From NCBI GenBank assembly GCA_010014835.2, contig JAAAKB020000020.1, forward strand, positions 671,243 through 709,154: a stretch of DNA of 37,912 bases, read 5' to 3'. How positions within the stretch are numbered: position 1 is the first letter of the stretch; every line of letters begins with the position of its first letter. This document shows positions 20,597-32,461 of the stretch, piece by piece. This DNA is from Apostichopus leukothele (lineage: Eukaryota > Echinodermata > Holothuroidea > Aspidochirotida > Stichopodidae). The notes beneath the pieces are model-generated. The model saw only the letters and a list, made by a program, of their open reading frames with translations, made no database searches and was not told where the DNA came from. A program made the position numbers and the translations under genes.

Positions 20597-23500
20597 GAAA
20601 ACTTACATTTATATTTTTATTATTGAATGTAGTACTGAAATACTTATCATGTAAACTTCAGTAGCTTTAGGTGCATGTGATACATGTGATAATTTGAATG
20701 TATTTTTTCCAATTCAACCTTATTATTCACGTTTCTATTATTATTGTTCTTATTTTATTTTTATTCTACTTTTGCGTTTCAGGGCCTCGCTTTATGCTAA
20801 TCTAGTTAACCCTTTAATGTTAAATAAATGAAATAAATAAATAAATACAAACGAAAGAAATTACAAAAGAGACGTATTATAATTTAGCACTATGCCCAGA
20901 TGTATTTTTTTTAAAATTTTCTCAATTAAATATTCAAGAGATGTATTCTACTCCTATTATTATTTAAATCCTTTGGCACAAAAAGTTCTCTATGCCACTT
21001 GAAACATCGATCACAGAAGAAAATAATGTCCACAATGGTTCTCACCATTTTTAATTAAGAATAAGCCATCTTTGCCATATGTCCTGGAAAATGAAATATA
21101 TAACAGCGCTTATACCCAGAGACATCATCATTTTACTGTACCTAAAAAGATGACAAAGTTTTCCCCCAGCGAGTTACGCTTATTAAATCCTTGGACAGAG
21201 AAAGAACGAAAAGGAAGAATGTTTAGTTTTCACTGTTAGAAACGACACAAGAAGGCCACAACTACTAAATCTCTCATGACTCGATATACTAAATCCATAA
21301 GCCTCAATTTGTGAAACAGTCATGAGTTTCGAATCACCAAAAATACTACAATTTTGTACATCACTGATATTATTTTTAAACCATTTTCTTAAAATTAATG
21401 TGTTCCCACAAATGTGGAGAACAATGAAGAAATTTTGATCAGTCATTAGTATTCACACTGTTGCTCTCTACATTCAGTTTTCATGAATACATCTGAAGAA
21501 AATAATAGGCAAATTTAAAAGCGAGCATATTGGTTTGTTCAGTTTATCCAAAAATATAGTGATATATGAATTAAATAAATTTTCACAGAAGAGACAAGAA
21601 AAGAAATTTAAAGAAATGAAAAAATGGATAAATGTCTAGACAAAAAAAAAGAAAAAGGCAGCAAGAGTTGTATCTAACTTTCACATCGTCTGCTATCCCA
21701 TTAAAAGAAAAAAAAACATTTAAGAGCAGCACACACTTATACTGTAGAAAGAAAAAAGAAAGAGAATGCTTAATAGCGGATATCAAAGCTAGGACAGTAA
21801 CATATAGCGTTATCTATAATATTTCCTTCTTCGTGGTCGAAAGTGGTTATCTGACGGCAAAATAATCATGTTACATTACGTTTGAGATGCATTCCTTTAA
21901 TAAAATTCGAAGAGCAATCATACATCAAGATGACATGGTAGCCTAATGTGTTATCCTAGTATCATAACTGAACCTAGTGTTAAATATGTCCACGTATATA
22001 TATATACATATATATACATATATATGTGTGTAGGGAGGTTTGGTCCAATGATTTACATTCCATTATTTCTACACCGAAAATTCTTTGTCAATTCAGGCTT
22101 AATTATACCAACCTATTGAAGAAATTGAGTTGAGTTTATTACTTTCTTTCTGTACAAAGTAAATTTATACACCTTACTTAGGCGTTACCTTACTACATAC
22201 TACCTATCTTCCTTACAAAGCACTGGATAGAATGAACTTCTTTTCGAAAAAGAGAAAAACAACAATCTATAATTAAAAGCTGATATTTTTGAGGAAGATT
22301 AACCTCTGTTTAAGTTTAAATAAATTTTATTTTCAAAAGTAACATTTAATTTTTTCATTTTAATTGCCTTGGACGTTGCAAACTATAAGTAGAATATTAT
22401 ACCAGAATTTCTGCACATTAGGTGAGTACCCATTTTTGAGAGGGAGTACTCATATTGTGTACTTGTGACACTGAGACAAGCTGGACGATTGTGTCAAAAT
22501 TCAGTAAAGTATCATATTCATACGCATGAATATGGTTACGATAGTCCAACCAGCTTCCAAATAATTTGGATGTTTAGAAGCAATATTGTTAGCATTTGAT
22601 TCATTAGTTTTGACCTAAATTAAATCCTTCCGAAAACTGCTAAGCTATCAATGCCCATAGAATATACAAGAAATTGTGATCTTTTGGCCTATATGCAATA
22701 TTGACATATCGGCTCACATTAGCAAAGAATTATTTTTTCAGAATGATTAAAAGCAACTACTGTTGAACTTGCAAGAAATCTTTATTGACATTGCCAACTC
22801 CCAACAATATATCTTGCCTAACACATATTCCCTATATGTTCAACCTTGAACCTAGTGTTACACATTTAAGTGTCACGAGTGTTGCAGTTCGTTATCTATG
22901 GTTACTGCAAACAAGAACGAACATCAGAAATTCAAGAAATGCAAAAATTTCTGGATAAAAATTAAATTGAGTGAATAAAGTCCTTCAATGAATCACCCCT
23001 TTTCTCTTTATATAGTGTTTCATATCATAAGGAAACATTCAAAAAGTTGAATGCTGTAAAACATACTAGGTTTACCACAGCTGCCCCTTACCTAACAATC
23101 CAGTTGTCCTCGATAGGAATGTGACATTTATTCGGAGTGAGTTGTCAGTGGTCAAAGAAAGGAGGTCTGATAAAATGATGGCAACAACCCAAAGGTCTTT
23201 GATAATAACAAATGATTTCAAGAAACAAGAAAATAACAAAACAAATAATAATTTGGTTATAGTATTAAATATTCAATAAATACGCTTTTGGATATGAAGT
23301 GTAAGGGATAGAAGCAGTTAAGAACCACACGAAAAAAAAAAGAAAAAAAAAAGAGAGTACTATTTAAATATATATTAATCCTTAACTTTTCTTTTTTCCC
23401 CCCTTTAATCAAATTCAACAAAAACAGAAGGAAAATATTCAAGAGAGGGAAAACAAAAATAAGAGAGGAATAAAAGAAAAACAACCTATAATACAGACAA

Positions 23501-24630
23501 AAAAATGAATGAGTTTGTATAGGTCGGTAATAAATATAATCTTTTCAAAATAATAGGAAAATTGAGACCTTGTAGTAAAAATAGCAGTTTTATAAATATA
23601 TATGTCCTCCAGGTAATCTAACCAATCAATCATTTAATTTCTTTCAAGACAAAACTGATTCTTGCTGATATTAACAATTTCAATTATGGACAGCAAATTG
23701 TAGGGAGCTAACCTTTGGTGGAGCAGGGGGGTTGGGGGACAGGGAAGAGGGACAGGGATGTGTTCAAGATGTTGATAATTGTTTTTTCTTCATTATCCGT
23801 CTGCCAAATGATTCATGTTCTTTCAGTTCTTAAAGTTTATTAAACGTTCCACTTGGCAATCTTTTTGTACAATAGTTTTTGTGTTAGCTCAGAATAAATA
23901 TCACTATTACATTTTGTTTTGTGTTCTTCAAAGGTTGCAAGGTGGATGTCAGATTTAACTTTATGGCACAATTGAACAAATATGGTTCCTGGATATTATT
24001 TTTAAGTATGGAAGCTATTATGTACTGGTTAAGGAAGCTTGATATCCAACATTTTTATATTCTTATATATATTTTTTTAGTTATTACCTTCTTGCTTACT
24101 AACAAGCGTAATATTGAAACTGAAGGCTGCTGAAATGGACCTACTAAAAAAATTGTCAAAATATATCTTGAACTAGTAAAACAAAAGTTAAATTTTCAAT
24201 AATCTTAAATACTGAAGTGAGTGGCCTGTACTCTACTTAAAGAATTCTATACAAAACTTTCAACAAAGTAAAAGGAAGAGAACAAAAGATGGGATTTCAA
24301 CTTAAAAAGGAGTACTTGAAACAATAAAAGGAATTTGTCTTTATTAATTAATGAAACTGTCATCATCCATTTGTCACACACTTTTCAAAAATATTTGAGT
24401 TGTTAAATATATTTCTTTAATTTGACTTAAAAATCTTTAAAGAACATGGGAATCCTGCATGTTACTTGCTGAAGAGCAGTTATCGGAGATAATCTGTTAG
24501 CTTACTCTTAGATCGCTTACATAACAAAGAGGCCCCATGGTGTAAAAGCAATCCCTAACTTGACCCAAGACACAAGTGGATCATTCACCGTTACCAAGGA
24601 ATTCTTGACAGTGTCTACACATTGTAGTAT
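20597..24630. other. intergenic, no gene seen
   Basis: AT-rich DNA over 4 kb. It holds purine/pyrimidine-skewed A- and T-rich tracts (for example 21640-21760 and 23330-23480) and an AT/AC microsatellite at 21994-22031. Frames in the skewed tracts give Lys/Arg- or Phe-rich translations that reflect base skew only. Confidence 0.5.
21994..22031. repeat. AT/AC compound microsatellite
   Basis: TATATATACA units repeat about three times and pass into TGTGTG. Confidence 0.93.
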
Positions 24631-24663
24631 GTAGATAAATCGTAGATAAATCGTAGATAAATT
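24631..24663. repeat. 11-bp tandem repeat, three copies
   Basis: GTAGATAAATC starts at 24631, 24642 and 24653. The last copy is followed by divergent sequence and ends in ATT in place of ATC. Confidence 0.92.
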
Positions 24664-24867
24664 CAATGCCACTCAACTACTCAAGAGTAGCCCCCCGATT
24701 TGTATGCCCCTGGATGTGTATGCCCAAGTGTTCCCCCTATCCCCCAACCACACTTCCATATGATTCTAAGGAGTTGCATACATGTTCCTAAGGTTTACTA
24801 GTTTGCTTACAATTCCAGTTAATATTTAAAATCCTGTAAGACTGAAAGAAGTTATTGCTGATATCAA

Positions 24868-25033
24868 TATCCCCACCCCCCTTCCCCACCCCTGATATCC
24901 CCACCCCCTTCTGAAAAATGAATCACTCAATGGGAACACCAACCCCCATCCCCCTCCCAACCCCCTCCTGAATAATGAATCACTCAATGAGAACACCACC
25001 CCCATCCCGACCCCCTCCTGAATAATGAATCAA
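24868..25033. repeat. C-rich minisatellite, ~50-57 bp units
   Basis: CTGAAWAATGAATCA recurs at 24911, 24968 and 25018, followed by CTCAATGRGAACACCA and C-runs in the first two. A shorter CCCCACCCC block precedes it. The plus strand is strongly C-rich, so the complement could form G-quadruplexes. Confidence 0.85.
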
Positions 25034-27346
25034 TTAATAATATCAGTAACACCTGTGTCCTGGCAGTACCTACCTGGGAGATTCTGACAAGAGTTAACAT
25101 TAACTCCACAAATATCGACCAACTGGTAAGTATGGATTGGTGTGTATATCATGGCAGCAATTAAACCATTTAAGCAAAGTTTGCTCAGGCATCTCACACT
25201 TAATAGACAAAGGAAAAAAAAACCCTTCTGACTGGTATGGTCAGTGAAATACTTATAATCACCCAAAGTCATGAAATCACAACTTTAGGTCAAAAGATTT
25301 AATTTTCTTCATTAAGTTTATTAACACTATTTATACTATTTAATTTTTAAAGCTGATTTTCTATTTATCATACAATCAAATCTTAATTTAAATTTTTGCT
25401 AATGTTTAAATTTTACTACTTCATGGCAGCATAAAGAGCCATTAAAATTAATTTGATTTACTAACATGTAATGAAATTCTCTTTTCTTTACTTTCTATTT
25501 CTCTGTTCACATAGTTGTATTTCACATTTATATGGATTTCAACAAATTACATAATTTATCATAAAGCGACTCAGCCCTGCCAAACCGACTAAACTCTGGA
25601 TGTATAAAAGAGACAGGAAAGTCCAAAAACAGACAAAAATATCTGGCAATTTTGGACAACTTAGATATAAATACCATAAATTATATACTGAAGTATTCAC
25701 AACCTCTTTTTCTGTGGGTAGGTATGGTCTTTTGCAGCAGCAATATGTCAACAATTGATTCCATCATCAACTGTTGCTTTCATTTGTTATAAATCAGTGA
25801 TTATAGTCCTTCTTGTATGAACCTGGGCAACATATCTGTCTTCCAATGTGTTCTGAAGAACTAAAGGCCATTGTATCTGACATCAATTTTCTTAGCTATT
25901 AGCTGAGACTTCAAATGAATCGGGATGTTTAATACTTTACGTTCAAGAAAATTATGACACCTGAGGCATTTCCATAGGACCAAGGAGGATTAACGTCACG
26001 GTAACATATCAATTAATTTTTTCACATACGCGGAATCAAGAAGTCACCTAAGAATGAATGGATAAATGCAATCTTGTAACTCTGAACCCCTGACCATTTT
26101 GGCTTTTCTAGCATATTTTGGCTTCTTGTTTCTCTGTAATTTGGAACGTTCAGTTTCCTGAATCAAAACATTAACTGATGCTCGCAGGGCAGAATGACAT
26201 CATAGTCAGAAGAAATGGGTCGCATGTACAATGAATTACTGTTTTGGTTTTATAGCAGCATAAGCAATTTGCACTGTACAACACGAGGCACTTAGTTTTT
26301 AGCTTTTTTTTTTTAAGACTTTTTTTCTAGTATTTTTTTACTTTATATATCACAAGACCGATCTTCTACTTTTAAAATGAAAATACTGACTACATGGCAT
26401 AGGTATACAGACTGTACATGTTAAACTTTACTCTGATAAATCGAGAGAGTGACAAGGCCTAACAAAAAAAAAACACATATTTCTTTGGGCATTTTGGCAA
26501 AATATTTGCTGCTCTATCTCCAGTGTTGATATTTATCAGACGGACAGTCATCTCTGTAAATATTCTTCTTTTTATTCTTTTCTTCCCTGTGCCAGTCAAG
26601 AGCCACCATGGATGATGATGATGGTATTCATGAAGTTATATTCACCAAATTACGCATTGTCTGTGATTTTAACTCTTTTGTCTCTTCTGGATCCTCGTGA
26701 GACAATTTCTTTGTAAGTACAATGCAGTGATGTCATATCTATTGACACATTTCTTTCACACCCACCCTCAACAAGTTTAGTTTTTCAGGGGACAAAAATT
26801 GATCACACACACACATTACGAGGACTTTACCAGTATCCAATGCCCACAGTTTCATAAAATATCCATAATTCATCTACGAACAGTTTGCGATTTCGGCTGT
26901 TTTAAGTACAAGCTAGAATTCACTGTAGTATTCATTCGCCCAACAAATAAGAGTTCTGTCTTGTAAAAACCTTGGAATGTCAACATGACTAATACCACTT
27001 GCTGGGTATTAGCTAAGACTAAATAATTTAACCCTTTCTAATATGGATTCAACAACCCTAGACCTCGCACCAGACCGAACACATCAGCTTGAAAGTTAAA
27101 CTTATCCCTGGTCTACCACGGATTGCATTAAACCAATCAGATATCAGAGACAAGATTTTAAAAATACTATTAAACTAAAAACTGACACTGATAAACCTTG
27201 TGTAGCTCCCCACCCTACAGAAGACAGGTATCTAATTCCATTACGTAATGTAACTGGTCTGATTCAAGAACATTGTCACAAAAATTCACAAGCCACATAG
27301 TAGCAAAAGCTGCTGCTGCTGATGACTGAGACACCAATCATTGCCA
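25034..27346. other. FNDC3 downstream flank, possibly long 3' UTR
   Basis: No gene is supported. On the minus strand, AATAAA appears as TTTATT on the plus strand, for example at 26571-26576, a possible poly(A) signal about 0.95 kb past the FNDC3-like stop. An isolated 30-codon frame at 26608-26700 (+) starts in a GCCACCATGG context but looks accidental. Confidence 0.4.
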
Positions 27347-27510
27347 CCACTGCTGACACCAATGGTTGTTACCACTGCTGACACCAATAGTTGTTACCGC
27401 TGACACCAATGGTTGTTACCACTGCTGACATCAATGGTTGTTACCACTGCTGACACCAATGGTTGTGACAGCTGACACCAATGGTTGTTACCGCTGACAC
27501 CAATGGTGTA
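27347..27510. repeat. 25/22-bp minisatellite in the FNDC3-like 3' UTR
   Basis: Seven units start at 27347, 27372, 27397, 27419, 27444, 27469 and 27491. The 25-base form reads CCACTGCTGACACCAATGGT and then TGTTA. The 22-base form lacks three bases in the ACTGCTG part. The array stops six bases from the minus-strand stop codon, so it fills the first part of the 3' UTR. Confidence 0.95.
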
Positions 27511-27515
27511 CCCTA

Positions 27516-27839
27516 CTAACTGACCAGGTTCTGAAGTATGATGGCAATGATGATTGCACCCACTATGAACATTAACATGATGATAGCAGCCACCTGCTGG
27601 TCACCCAGTGGTTTCCACTCCTGTCTGCCTCCTACCAAGGACCTCCCTTCACTCTCACTCTCAGTCACTTCCTCATCTTTCCTGTTGCTAGAGGTCTGAT
27701 ACATCTCCCAGGGAGAGTAGACCCCCACCAGCTCTGGACTGTCATCAGCAGGAATCCGTATGGCGCAAACACGGAACCCATACTCACAATTTGGTTCTAA
27801 TGGCTGGTAATCGCAGGTCGAGCCTTCTCCTCTGTAAAT
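27516..27839 (-). CDS. FNDC3-like protein, last coding exon (FN3 end plus C-terminal membrane anchor)
   Basis: This exon encodes 107 residues and a TAG stop. It opens at acceptor CACAG|ATT in phase 0, exactly continuing the exon at 28923-29053. Residues 1-47 finish a fibronectin type III domain: LEPNCEYGFRVCA is the classic L-x-P-x-x-x-Y-x-F-x-V-x-A strand pattern, closing with VYSPWEMYQTSS. An acidic, Ser-rich linker follows, then QEWKPLGDQQ and a hydrophobic segment AAIIMLMFIVGAIIIAIIL that ends four residues before the stop. A tandem FN3 protein with one transmembrane anchor at the extreme C-terminus is the known plan of FNDC3A/FNDC3B, which sit in ER/Golgi membranes. Another FN3 tail-anchored protein is possible but less likely. 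The final 70 codons alone form the longest open frame here, starting from a GTG that is not the real start. Confidence 0.75.
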   Translation of the reverse strand: MYRGEGSTCDYQPLEPNCEYGFRVCAIRIPADDSPELVGVYSPWEMYQTSSNRKDEEVTESESEGRSLVGGRQEWKPLGDQQVAAIIMLMFIVGAIIIAIILQNLVS

Positions 27840-28922
27840 CTGTGATCAATTAAAAGAGTACAGTTAATTAACATGAAGGCACACTTAATCATGTATTAGT
27901 TTGATTAGTTAACAGCCAGTTGCTCGGTGAAACTGATGCAATTCATCGGCCAATGCGAACTCATCACTAGTTCATGAGTGATGATAGTATATGATTCATA
28001 AATAGTTATTGATGAATATTCATAAGTTGTAACCATGCATAACTAATGATACATTAGTTTAGTACTCCTCAGGGTATAGAAAGCCAGCAGACACTCATAA
28101 GTAACCCATGCCTATCATGAACATTGGCTTATATCAGGCCTTCTCATTTCAATGAGTGTTCTGAGAGTTATGTGGCAGTTAAGTACTTGTCACACCCATT
28201 CCTGCTCCCAGGGCGGTCATTTTTTCCCCATCAAGAGTGTACCTCAGTACCTGACCACTTTCTCAAATGCTGAAAGGGGTGATGGCACTCAATCCATCAT
28301 CACTGCAGTACAGCCATGGTGTTTAAAGTCGTTTAGAAACCATCGACAGAACAAAGTCCAAACCTCAGAATCCAAACCACAAATGCAAATCCACAGAAGC
28401 TTCAGCTCAACAACACTGCAAAGCAGCCATATTGAACAGGTCAAGGTGGTGCTTTGCAGAGGGAACTTAATGACTGTCGGATAGGCACTCTAACCGCTAA
28501 ACCAGGCCTTTCGAATCTGGTGCCTGGTGGTGTTTTGAAGAGGGAACCTCATGACAGTGGCAACTAAACCACGCCTTTAGATAATAGATAACAATGATTC
28601 ACAATGCCATGAGAAATGGTTCTCAATTGACAATTTACAACCGATAATTGATATAATGATAGTTTATACAAACTGAAATAAATATTGATTACAATTCTCA
28701 ATCAGTCACACCTCTTTACAATATTTTTGTAGAAATGTTTCATAATGTTTGCTGATAGTTCATAAGTAATAGATAAGACCCAATGATACAAGTAATACAG
28801 AAATGTTTCTGAAACATGACAAAACAAAATTGAAAGGACATAACTTTCAAAATTATTCTTAGAAAACACATATAATAGACTTTATGAATAGGTTCCACAC
28901 TGCGATGGAGGTATGCACTCAC
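27840..28922 (-). other. FNDC3-like last intron (phase 0)
   Basis: The intron runs from donor ATC|GTGAGT at 28922-28917 to acceptor CACAG at 27840 (minus strand), about 1.08 kb. It contains a pair of tRNA-like repeats at 28445-28580. No other gene is apparent. The open frame at 28152-28484 (+) has no recognisable domain. Confidence 0.7.
28445..28580 (-). mobile_element. two degenerate tRNA-like repeat copies (SINE-related), tentative
   Basis: Two related segments, 28445-28513 and 28526-28580, share GGTGGTG-x-TTTG-x-AGAGGGAAC, then CTAAACCA-x-GCCTTT. The second is about 14 bases shorter. On the minus strand the first reads CCTGGTTTAGCGGTTAGAGT, which resembles a tRNA 5' end with an A box. ATTCGAA lies between the copies as a weak B-box echo. 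This suggests old SINE debris inside the FNDC3-like intron, from a different family than the element at 18.4 kb. Confidence 0.45.
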
Positions 28923-29053
28923 GATTTCTTTGTTGTCATTTTCCCTTCCTTTGAGACACTGACACTGGTACACCATTTTGTCCTCCTGCAATTGGGGTAA
29001 GTACGCCCAAGTCAAGTGGACGGACCTCTCTGAGGTCTCACTTACAGTTGGAG
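28923..29053 (-). CDS. FNDC3-like protein, penultimate coding exon (start of last FN3 domain)
   Basis: The exon is 131 bases: two bases finishing a split codon (phase 1 acceptor CACCCAG|CT) plus 43 codons. It reads PTVSETSERSVHLTW, the typical first strands of an FN3 domain with the conserved Trp, continues through MVYQCQCLKG and ends KEI at donor ATC|GTGAGT. Splicing to ATT at 27839 gives KEI-IYRGEGSTC with the frame kept, so both exons form one FN3 domain of normal size. Earlier exons should lie at higher coordinates. I could not find the preceding one, and it may be outside the window. Confidence 0.75.
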
Positions 29054-30472
29054 CTGGGTGGAGAGAAAGAAACAGCGCTCAGTCATGGAAAAGACAGCTG
29101 TCATATTTCAGTGTGACGAAGAAGCAGACTAATGAAAAAGTGAGCCGGTGGGGTGCGGGAGAGAAAGTGACATGCACTGGATTTCAAGAGTGGGAGGTAG
29201 GGGGGGGGGGGGGGGGGGGGGGAAGGAAAAGAGTGGGGTAGAGGGTGTAGTTGTTAAGGGTGCTTGGAGATGGGTTCAATGATTTAGCTGAACCCTAATG
29301 AGAGTGTGGTTAGATTCTATTAACATTTGCGGTTCATGAGGTGGGGTACCAAAGTTGTTTCAGGGATTAAACTTTGTTAAAAATCCAAGTTGTAATATGA
29401 CAGTGGGCTGATCAAAATCTGAGGAGGTAAGAATGCCAAAAATGGAACCGTTGTATGTTTGTTAAACTGGTACTGAGAAATTAGCAGTCAATGGCTTAAA
29501 TTCTGTGTTAGTGGTGTTTTGAGAACAGTAATGAGCTAATATTCAAAAGGAAAAAATGCCTCAAGTTATCCCCCAATTTTGGTTATATAAAGACCTCTTT
29601 GATTGATTACAATATATATTGTCAACTGACATCAGATGAGATAAATAATGTACATGAATTTCTCTTCATCTAAGTTTGATATTGGAAAATTGTTGTAACT
29701 GTTATTTAAAAAGGGAGGTTTACATTTTACATTAGTTATTCACAACAAAATATGGACTCTTATAACAATTATTCAAAGTCTTTAAAAAGAAACAGAGGAA
29801 AAATTTTGATCAATTTTAGCCTTGTTATTAAGATAATTTTACCCAACTTGAAATTCTTTTCAGTGCACACGTACTTCTGTGAAAAGTTAGGGTACAGTGT
29901 ACATATTGACTATACAGTATCTTTTTTTGTCCACACCTTCTGCATGCCAATAGGTAGCACTCCCTGTCCCTCCCTTCAAATACCATACCTGTGAACTGTT
30001 CTTTAACTCAAAGGGGTGAGTGTATTCACAGGTTGCTGAGGTCCGTCAAGCACCAGTGACTTTCAATGGACAGGGAGTTGAGATCAACCAGTCAACCTGT
30101 AAAAACAGATTGGCTTGTTGTTAACTGTTAATATGTATGTATGTAGGTTCTAGTACTGCAAGTTGTTGACAGACCTTGCCAAGGAAAAAATATACAATAC
30201 AAAAAAGCTACACCACATGTAAGAAATATTTTGCAGTTGCCTGGTATTTTCAGTAGTCTTCTATAATTTATGGGTCAATATAATTCACATTGAATTGATA
30301 ACAGTGCTTTCCTGCAGTGCTTGGAGGAAAATGCCTTTGCAATGATTCACCATTTCTGTCACAGGTTTTCAAGAATCTGTACTTTCTAAATTCTAGTTCA
30401 CTTTTTAGCAAGACAGAAAGAAAGAAGCAGTGACTGTTTTGCTAAAGAAAGCAGAGGGTAGCTTAATAGATC
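29054..30472. other. presumed FNDC3-like intron
   Basis: The G23 run sits about 150 bases before the acceptor of the penultimate FNDC3-like exon. No further exon is supported. A block at 30020-30105 shows splice-like borders, but its minus-strand frames contain stops. Confidence 0.45.
29200..29222. repeat. G23 homopolymer run
   Basis: Twenty-three consecutive G bases form the longest homopolymer in the window. It lies in the presumed FNDC3-like intron, where the transcript would carry poly-C. Confidence 0.96.
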
Positions 30473-30514
30473 AATAGTACCCTACTATGTAGGAATAGTA
30501 CCCTACTATGTAGG
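30473..30514. repeat. 21-bp tandem pair with hairpin
   Basis: AATAGTACCCTACTATGTAGG occurs at 30473-30493 and again from 30494. Each copy contains CCTAC-TAT-GTAGG, a five-base-pair hairpin with a three-base loop. Confidence 0.9.
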
Positions 30515-32445
30515 AATTTGAAAAAATTCCCTGCGAATATTCCGGCGTACATAGTATTACATTTAATGTCGTCTAACACGGTGAAATCATTGCAAAAAAA
30601 TTTGGCAACCCAACGTAGCCTGTTCTGTGTACACACACAGAACCATCATAAAAATTACATGCCATGAATTTCAAATTGTTGTACAAAATTCAAGCCCGTT
30701 AACAATTAGTATCTCTCCGATCTTTAGAGTAGGCTGCACTTACTTGAGTGTAAACAAACATTACACTCATATCTGTATTAGCATTACCCTTGAACCTTAG
30801 TGCATGTTATGATATTCTATACTGCAATTTTTTTGCCCCTTTCACTGCTCCATTTAAATGTACATGTTAACCCAGAAAAGGCTTCAACCATGTTAAGCAC
30901 ATGCTGCAGTGATACAACACTGGTAAACCTAATACTGAATGGTGAAGTTAGGACTTTGGTATTTCAATTTTATATAATAGTATAGTTTTAACTCAGTATA
31001 AACAGTTGGCAGAACCCAGGGGAATTGGTTGTCAGCGCAAGTGTAGTCACTCACCAAGTCAAAATATGGTGGATAATAAATAAAGCAGCAGTTTGATGGA
31101 TTTCTTAGTGTTGATATATCGTAGACCAACAACATTGGAGATAGTGCACTTGTGCCAGCCATCTTCATACCTTACAGTATGGTAGCTTGGGTTTGATTAT
31201 GGGGATTGGTAACAGGCCGATCAGGGTCCTAGTAGCCCCCTAAACATGTAAAACCAACCTCCTTTGATAGACCTGACAAAGAGTACCAGTAGAGCATTCT
31301 ACCGCTTACCAGCCCCCAGCCATGCAATCAACCACTTTTTGACATTTTTTTTTCATTTGAAGCAAAAGTAAATACCAAAAACAGGAATGATGAAGCATGT
31401 ACAGTTATCAGTGTTTGTTGAGGAACATGAAAATCACTAATTTAAAATTTTATACATCAAAATGTGTATAAATAATTACATTTGAAAATACTCGATGGTC
31501 CCTGTTGACACTCAAGTGGCCCCTTGTTCCATTAAGGAAATCCAGTGAAGTTTGAGCTACAACACATTTGGCAGAAAAGTTCCGTAGATTTCTGGTCCTG
31601 GAAAATTTAATTTCACCCCTATTTGAAATACATTCTCCTCAGTTTAACATTCGTTAACAGAGCTCTTTGAAATTCTATTAGAACCAACTCCCACAAATTT
31701 CTCCAAGTTCTTTGCAAAACAGCAGCTGGACTCGTGAAGATAAAATTCATCTTGATAAAGTCGTGAAATCATGCTTTCTGTGTATGTGTGTGTTTTTTTT
31801 TCTTTTTGACGTTGAGCTTGTATTGCTTCCATTTGATATCTTGCAACTTTCAATGCGAGATTCGCTTTGCTGATCAATATCTATCTAGCAGTTGCCAGCA
31901 AATTCAAATGTATTTTTTGGTTTCCTATATACCGCAGAATATTTATTATTTAAAGTTCTCGCTTCTGGTTGATGCAAATTAGTTTGGCTGACCTCGCGTA
32001 GAATTTCAAATTACATGATTGGTTTTGTTTGAAGGCAGAGCCGCCTTTCATTAAACTTGATTACCCGATAGAATTCACCCCTCCTGAATTCGCACCTAGA
32101 TACTGTATATATTCAATGCCAAAAAAATTCTGAACGTTTCTTAAAATTCACTATAGATCTTGTTTAATATACAAAGTACTGTTTTTTTTTGTGTTGATTT
32201 TTAATTTTACTTCTTGTTTGGTGATAATCCTTGGCAATTGAAATAAGAAAAGAAAATGAACATAAATTAGTAATTGAAACAGTGAATTTTGTCTTTCTTT
32301 TAATTTCTTTAATTAACGCTAGAATGCTGCATTTAACTTGTGGTACGAATACTTTCAGAGTGATTTCTTTCCAATTTAAAATTATAAGGAACATATTTTC
32401 TTCTAGAGATCTGTTCGGAGCCAATAGCCCTTTCAATATCTGCTT

Positions 32446-32461
32446 CCCCCCCCCCCCCCCC
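32446..32461. repeat. C16 homopolymer run
   Basis: Sixteen consecutive C bases. Confidence 0.95.

Noticed and set aside
27347-27510. CRISPR-like array of short repeats
   Set aside because: Units are contiguous with no unique spacers and sit in a eukaryotic 3' UTR. It is a minisatellite.
30020-30105. A further FNDC3-like exon between splice-like borders
   Set aside because: The minus-strand frame needed for the phase 1 junction contains stops, and no FN3 pattern is present. The plus-strand frame there is short and unrecognised.
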